A stretch of DNA of 64,000 bases from Tamarix chinensis (taxonomy: Eukaryota > Streptophyta > Magnoliopsida > Caryophyllales > Tamaricaceae). This document shows, in pieces, positions 60,522-64,000 of the stretch. Numbering within the stretch: position 1 is the first letter of the stretch; every line of letters starts with the position of its first letter. The stretch is taken from positions 86,503,172 to 86,567,171 of the forward strand of contig CM060180.1 in the NCBI GenBank assembly GCA_030549775.1, written 5' to 3'. Under the pieces are notes generated by a model. It searched no databases and had not been told where the DNA came from. It saw only the letters and a list, made by a program, of their open reading frames with translations. A program made the position numbers and the translations under genes.

Positions 60522-61515
60522 TGATACATAATGCTAAACAAAGGGCATTAAGATAAGCAATTATTGTGGAAGTTGGGGAAGACTTCAAAAAATTCAAAAA
60601 TGTAGAATGAGGAATGAGGAAGAATTAGGAAGATAAATTAGATTTGAGAACTACAAACCTAAGGACTTGCATCAACCAAATAAGGTTACCAACTTTACCA
60701 CAAATGGTGTAAGATTTTATAACAACTCAACCAATTCCTTCACTTGAAAGTATCAAACTCAAAAGAGGACTTTTCTAGCAAGATGACCTACTCTTCTTTC
60801 TAGAATCTACCATCCTTTTAAGGGGTCTGTAACCCATGTTATAACAATTACTAACCATACAGGTTAGTCTTATTACACCCTCACTTATAATTTAAGGTTA
60901 CTAAGGTTAACTAGATCTACTCAACACCAATCAGCTAGGTGATTATGTGTCAGCTAAACTATAACCCTCCATCACTAGTTTTATTGATATGATACCCTAT
61001 GAAAAGGTTTAGTATACATATATTACACATGAGGAAAGTTAAAAAAACACACTTTATGTGAACTAAACTAAATAAGGTAAACATATAAAGGTCTTACTTG
61101 GTTGAAGGTTGCTCAATAATCTGCCGAGTGGATGGTTTCTTGCCCATGATTTAGACCTAGTTCAGAGGAAATTGATATTACCATAATGATCTTCTTGATG
61201 TCCTTAATTTCTACACAAATTTTAGAGTGCCTAGCAAGTCTTGTTTGGCTAAGACTAGTTGAGTGTGGAGGTAGATAAAGGTGGGGATGTCGGTGAAATT
61301 ATGAGCCTTATTTTAGCCATGTAATAAATGTATTTGGAGGATCCATGTAGCATCTTATTATGACCCATGTGTACATGAGGTGGTGAAGTTTGTATGGCTA
61401 ATTTATAGTCTAGCTATTAATTGACTCCAATGAGATGAGTTTTGAACTCCTCAATTTTAAAAAATTAATAAGCATATTATATTTGGTTTAGGTTGTTTGG
61501 GATGCTCCCACATCA
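60522..61515 (-). mobile_element. 5' LTR of the gypsy element
   Basis: The sense start TGATGTGGGAGCATCCC is at 61515 and the sense end TATGTATCA at 60522. Partner of 53366-54360. Confidence 0.85.
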
Positions 61516-61689
61516 AGTACATCCGCATTTGGTGTTTTTATATTATGTTTCTAGTTTTATAACATGGAATATTATAACTACTTGGCAAAAGAAATAGAAT
61601 ATATGAGAAGAAAAAAATATGATGAAATGAAAAGATCACTCCATATATAAGGTGGATTTATATTTTAAAAAATTAATAATATTCACTAT

Positions 61690-64000
61690 CTAGAGGCCTT
61701 TAAGAAGTTGATTCATCTTCAATAACACTCTCAGTCTCTTCGTACCCTTTAGGAACAAGAATAATATCCAAATATTTTCCATGGTACACCTATACATTGA
61801 CTTTACACAATTGATCAAGCTTAGCCTAGACTTTAAATTGAGCGTATGTAGTAGAGACACCATTTTCATATAGCTATGATTGAATTTGTTTCTCATAATG
61901 GGAAAATTCTTCACTTGACAGATACTTTTCTAAAACTTCACTAACATGTTTTAGCCTTGCTTTAGATATTTATTTACTTATATAATCATCCATGCATTTT
62001 TTTTGTTCCTTGATCTCTTATATAGTGTCAGATAGTTATTCCTAAATTTTCTTTATTTCTTTGTTATTTGTCAATTTTTTATCTAATATTTCTTTGCGTA
62101 GCTGATTGATCTCATCATGGAGGATGACTACTTTCGCATCGGTAGGTTTGTTCTATTGCTAAGTAACTCTCAATATTTTAGAAAACTTTTAGAGCTTCTT
62201 AGCATCCACATCTCATTTCTTTTTCTCAGAGGTTAATATATCAATTATTACTATCTCCTTATAGAGATCATCCTCTAAGCTGATGTTATTTTTTTTAGTC
62301 GATCCATTTAATATTTCTTTCACCCTTTCTACATGATCTTCTAGTTGGTTACTAGAGCCAGGGAAAAATATACATCAAGGGTATAAGATTTTAGTTAGCT
62401 CTTTTCTATCTCTAATTCATTTAATTTTTTCTTGAAGGCTTTCCTTTGAAGTTACACAAGTTAAATGGAATTTATTAAAATTTCATAATCACTCTCTGTT
62501 CATAAGAATAATCTAGAGATCTAAGAGAAACCATCAAAAAAATTCTTCTCATGAACAATTATTGCAAACAATAAATATAAGCCTAACAAGAATGAATCAT
62601 TGATGTAACTACATAGATGTGAAATAAGATTCTAATACACACTTGAAAATTTAAGTTCATATTATCCTTTCGAAAAGTGGTTTTCATTACACCTTACACA
62701 ATTATTTTGTCTTCTATAAGCATCACAGCCTCATTAATCTCAAGATCATTAGAATCATTATGATGAAAGCTGAAGAATGAATAAAATTTAGGAATGGACA
62801 AAGAATATTTGTCATATTAGAATAAGACTTTATTCCCTTCTTCATCAGCATCTTTTATTTAAGGGAGAGTATCTAATTAAGGAACCCCACCATCAAGACC
62901 TTTCAATATATCAACAATTGGGGAAGGATGCCTACTATTTAATAGATGGATACTCCTACTTACTTTAAATTGTTAAGAAGGTATAATGACGGATTTCATA
63001 AGAGTATTAGCCTATTTTGTTACCCTCTTTCCATCATTGTTCACCCTATCAAGAACCATTATCTCTTCATTAGGAGCTAGAATGGGACCATTATAATTTC
63101 TCTCAAAAAATAATTCAACAACCCTTTCACTTTTTCAAAGGGTAATAGTTGAGAGGAATGGGGAGACTCTATTTTGAGATAGAGTTTAATGACTTCGAAC
63201 CATTGGTGAGAGGAATACAGAAAGTTTTAGTAAGCCTAGATATATATTTTGGAATCCTCTTGACTACTAAGATTTTTTAAATGGCTTTCAAGGGGGTTGA
63301 TTCCTAAATAATATACAAAAATGATAGGGAAAGGATAGCTAATGTAATGACAATCAAAAATCATAAATTTAACAACATCCTTAACCTTATTTAGCCAGCC
63401 TTTTTCTTTAATTTTTCAAGAAAAATTTTGTTATTCCCTCACTCTTCTAAGTATATATAATAAGGGTGAAGGAATACTAAAAGGAATGTTATGAATGTTA
63501 AAGGATAGAGTTTATTATTTATTGAAGGAGGATCTACTTTATATTTAGATCCCACAATGAGAATTAATCTGGTGGGAGGATGTGTGGTGGAATTTTGTAT
63601 GCCCTTTACTAAGCGAGGAGTAATTATCTATAGTCAAGGTTTACATGCATTTAAATATTTATGAAAGACATATCCTATTGATATGATGAACATAACAAAG
63701 AATTAAAAAGTTAAATAGATAGGCAGAAAATGGTTTTCCAACTTTAGAGATAAAACCTATCGTTGTTAGGAATATATAATTGGTGATGATGTTATTTTTA
63801 TTGATGATGCAACATATTCTTAAAAAATAATAAAATTTATCCATAGATTCTTATAACTCAGGGGTGAAGGGTAGACACTCTCAGACCTTAGGGTTTAGTT
63901 GACCCCACTTTAGTAAATTCCACTCATAATCACCCCTAATGAAGAAATATTATGGCTTCCACTTTTTCATAGAGGGCTAAGGATCCTTAATGAATTTGTT
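61690..64000 (-). pseudogene. Minus-strand coiled-coil ORF remnant, candidate Tat antisense ORF
   Basis: Across 2.3 kb the minus strand gives overlapping frames with coding-like composition broken by stops. Near 63910 is KWKP-YFFIRGDYEWNLLKWG, a pattern I associate with plant transposon-type proteins. Further on come NEEIMVLDRVNNDGKRVT (63010-63075) and a Glu/Lys-rich heptad-like part (61960-62290: NQLRKEILDKKLTNNKEI). The C-end (61690-61914) includes KLDQLCKVNVQVYHGKYLDI and LVPKGYEETESVIEDEST. I cannot name the family. Its position downstream of a plus-strand Tat integrase, facing it, is that of the antisense extra ORF known in some Tat elements; the gypsy element at 53366-61515 now separates them. 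The upstream end is outside the window. Confidence 0.4.

Larger units (their letters stand above)
53366..61515 (-). mobile_element. Ty3/gypsy element with both LTRs, decayed
   Basis: 8.15 kb on the minus strand. LTRs of about 994 bases (60522-61515 in sense first, 53366-54360 second) begin TGATG and end ATCA. Outer flanks AGTAA (53361-53365) and AGTAC (61516-61520) form a 5-bp duplication with one difference. Primer site at 60507-60518; polypurine tract beside the second LTR (54361-54376). Gag, protease, RT and integrase follow in gypsy order. A further insertion probably occupies 54381-55963. The LTRs differ from each other by many substitutions and small gaps, so the insertion is old. Target is the region between a Tat integrase and its likely antisense ORF. 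Confidence 0.85.

Overview
This 64 kb window looks like a heterochromatic, transposon-packed stretch of a flowering-plant nuclear genome. I find no intact host gene, rRNA, tRNA or CRISPR array. Every recognisable coding trace is a decayed plant retrotransposon: Ty3/gypsy, Ty1/copia or an L1-type LINE. Reading frames carry many stops and frameshifts. Long low-complexity open frames on both strands are by-products of microsatellites and purine/pyrimidine-skewed tracts.

The left and centre are dominated by one family of very large LTRs. Its sense strand begins TGTAATnCCC and ends GGGGTGTTACA. Three subtypes can be separated. Subtype A (4272-9421; 31937-36384 plus 41911-42300) carries AAT microsatellites. 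Subtype B (1-3485; 9433-11928; 36385-41910) carries a 'GGTAATTT' minisatellite. Subtype C (12275-16733; 25924-29252) is attached to Tekay/Del-like gypsy coding sequence. A and B copies stand alone with 5-bp target duplications, so they look like giant solo LTRs of about 5 kb. All share an AT block, a strongly strand-asymmetric CT-rich tract, tandem boxes with dyad symmetry, and a terminal stem-loop.

Layout, left to right. B copy 1 (1-3485); unresolved interval; A copy 1 and B copy 2 back to back (4272-11928); short interval with a primer-binding-like site; C-type LTR (12275-16733) preceded on the minus strand by the end of a gypsy integrase. That integrase gene is split by a full-length-type LINE (17538-23168) with a 14-bp target duplication, itself holding a Tork-like solo LTR. 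The gypsy pol continues at 23183-24612. From 25924 a second Tekay-like gypsy element runs on the plus strand (5' LTR, gag, protease, partial RT, 3' LTR). Its 3' LTR is split by A copy 2 (target duplication GATTT), which in turn contains B copy 3 in the opposite orientation.

The right third holds a copia element fragment (43047-47289, minus) inserted in the LTR of a nearly complete Tork-like copia (47290-51815, minus). That copia abuts a Tat-lineage gypsy integrase (51816-52640, plus). An 8.15 kb gypsy element with two LTRs (53366-61515, minus) follows. The window ends in a minus-strand coiled-coil ORF remnant (61690-64000) that sits where Tat elements carry an antisense extra ORF.

Nothing here works as a gene system today. 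The value of the window is as a stratified record of nested insertions, and in the conserved non-coding architecture of the giant LTR family.
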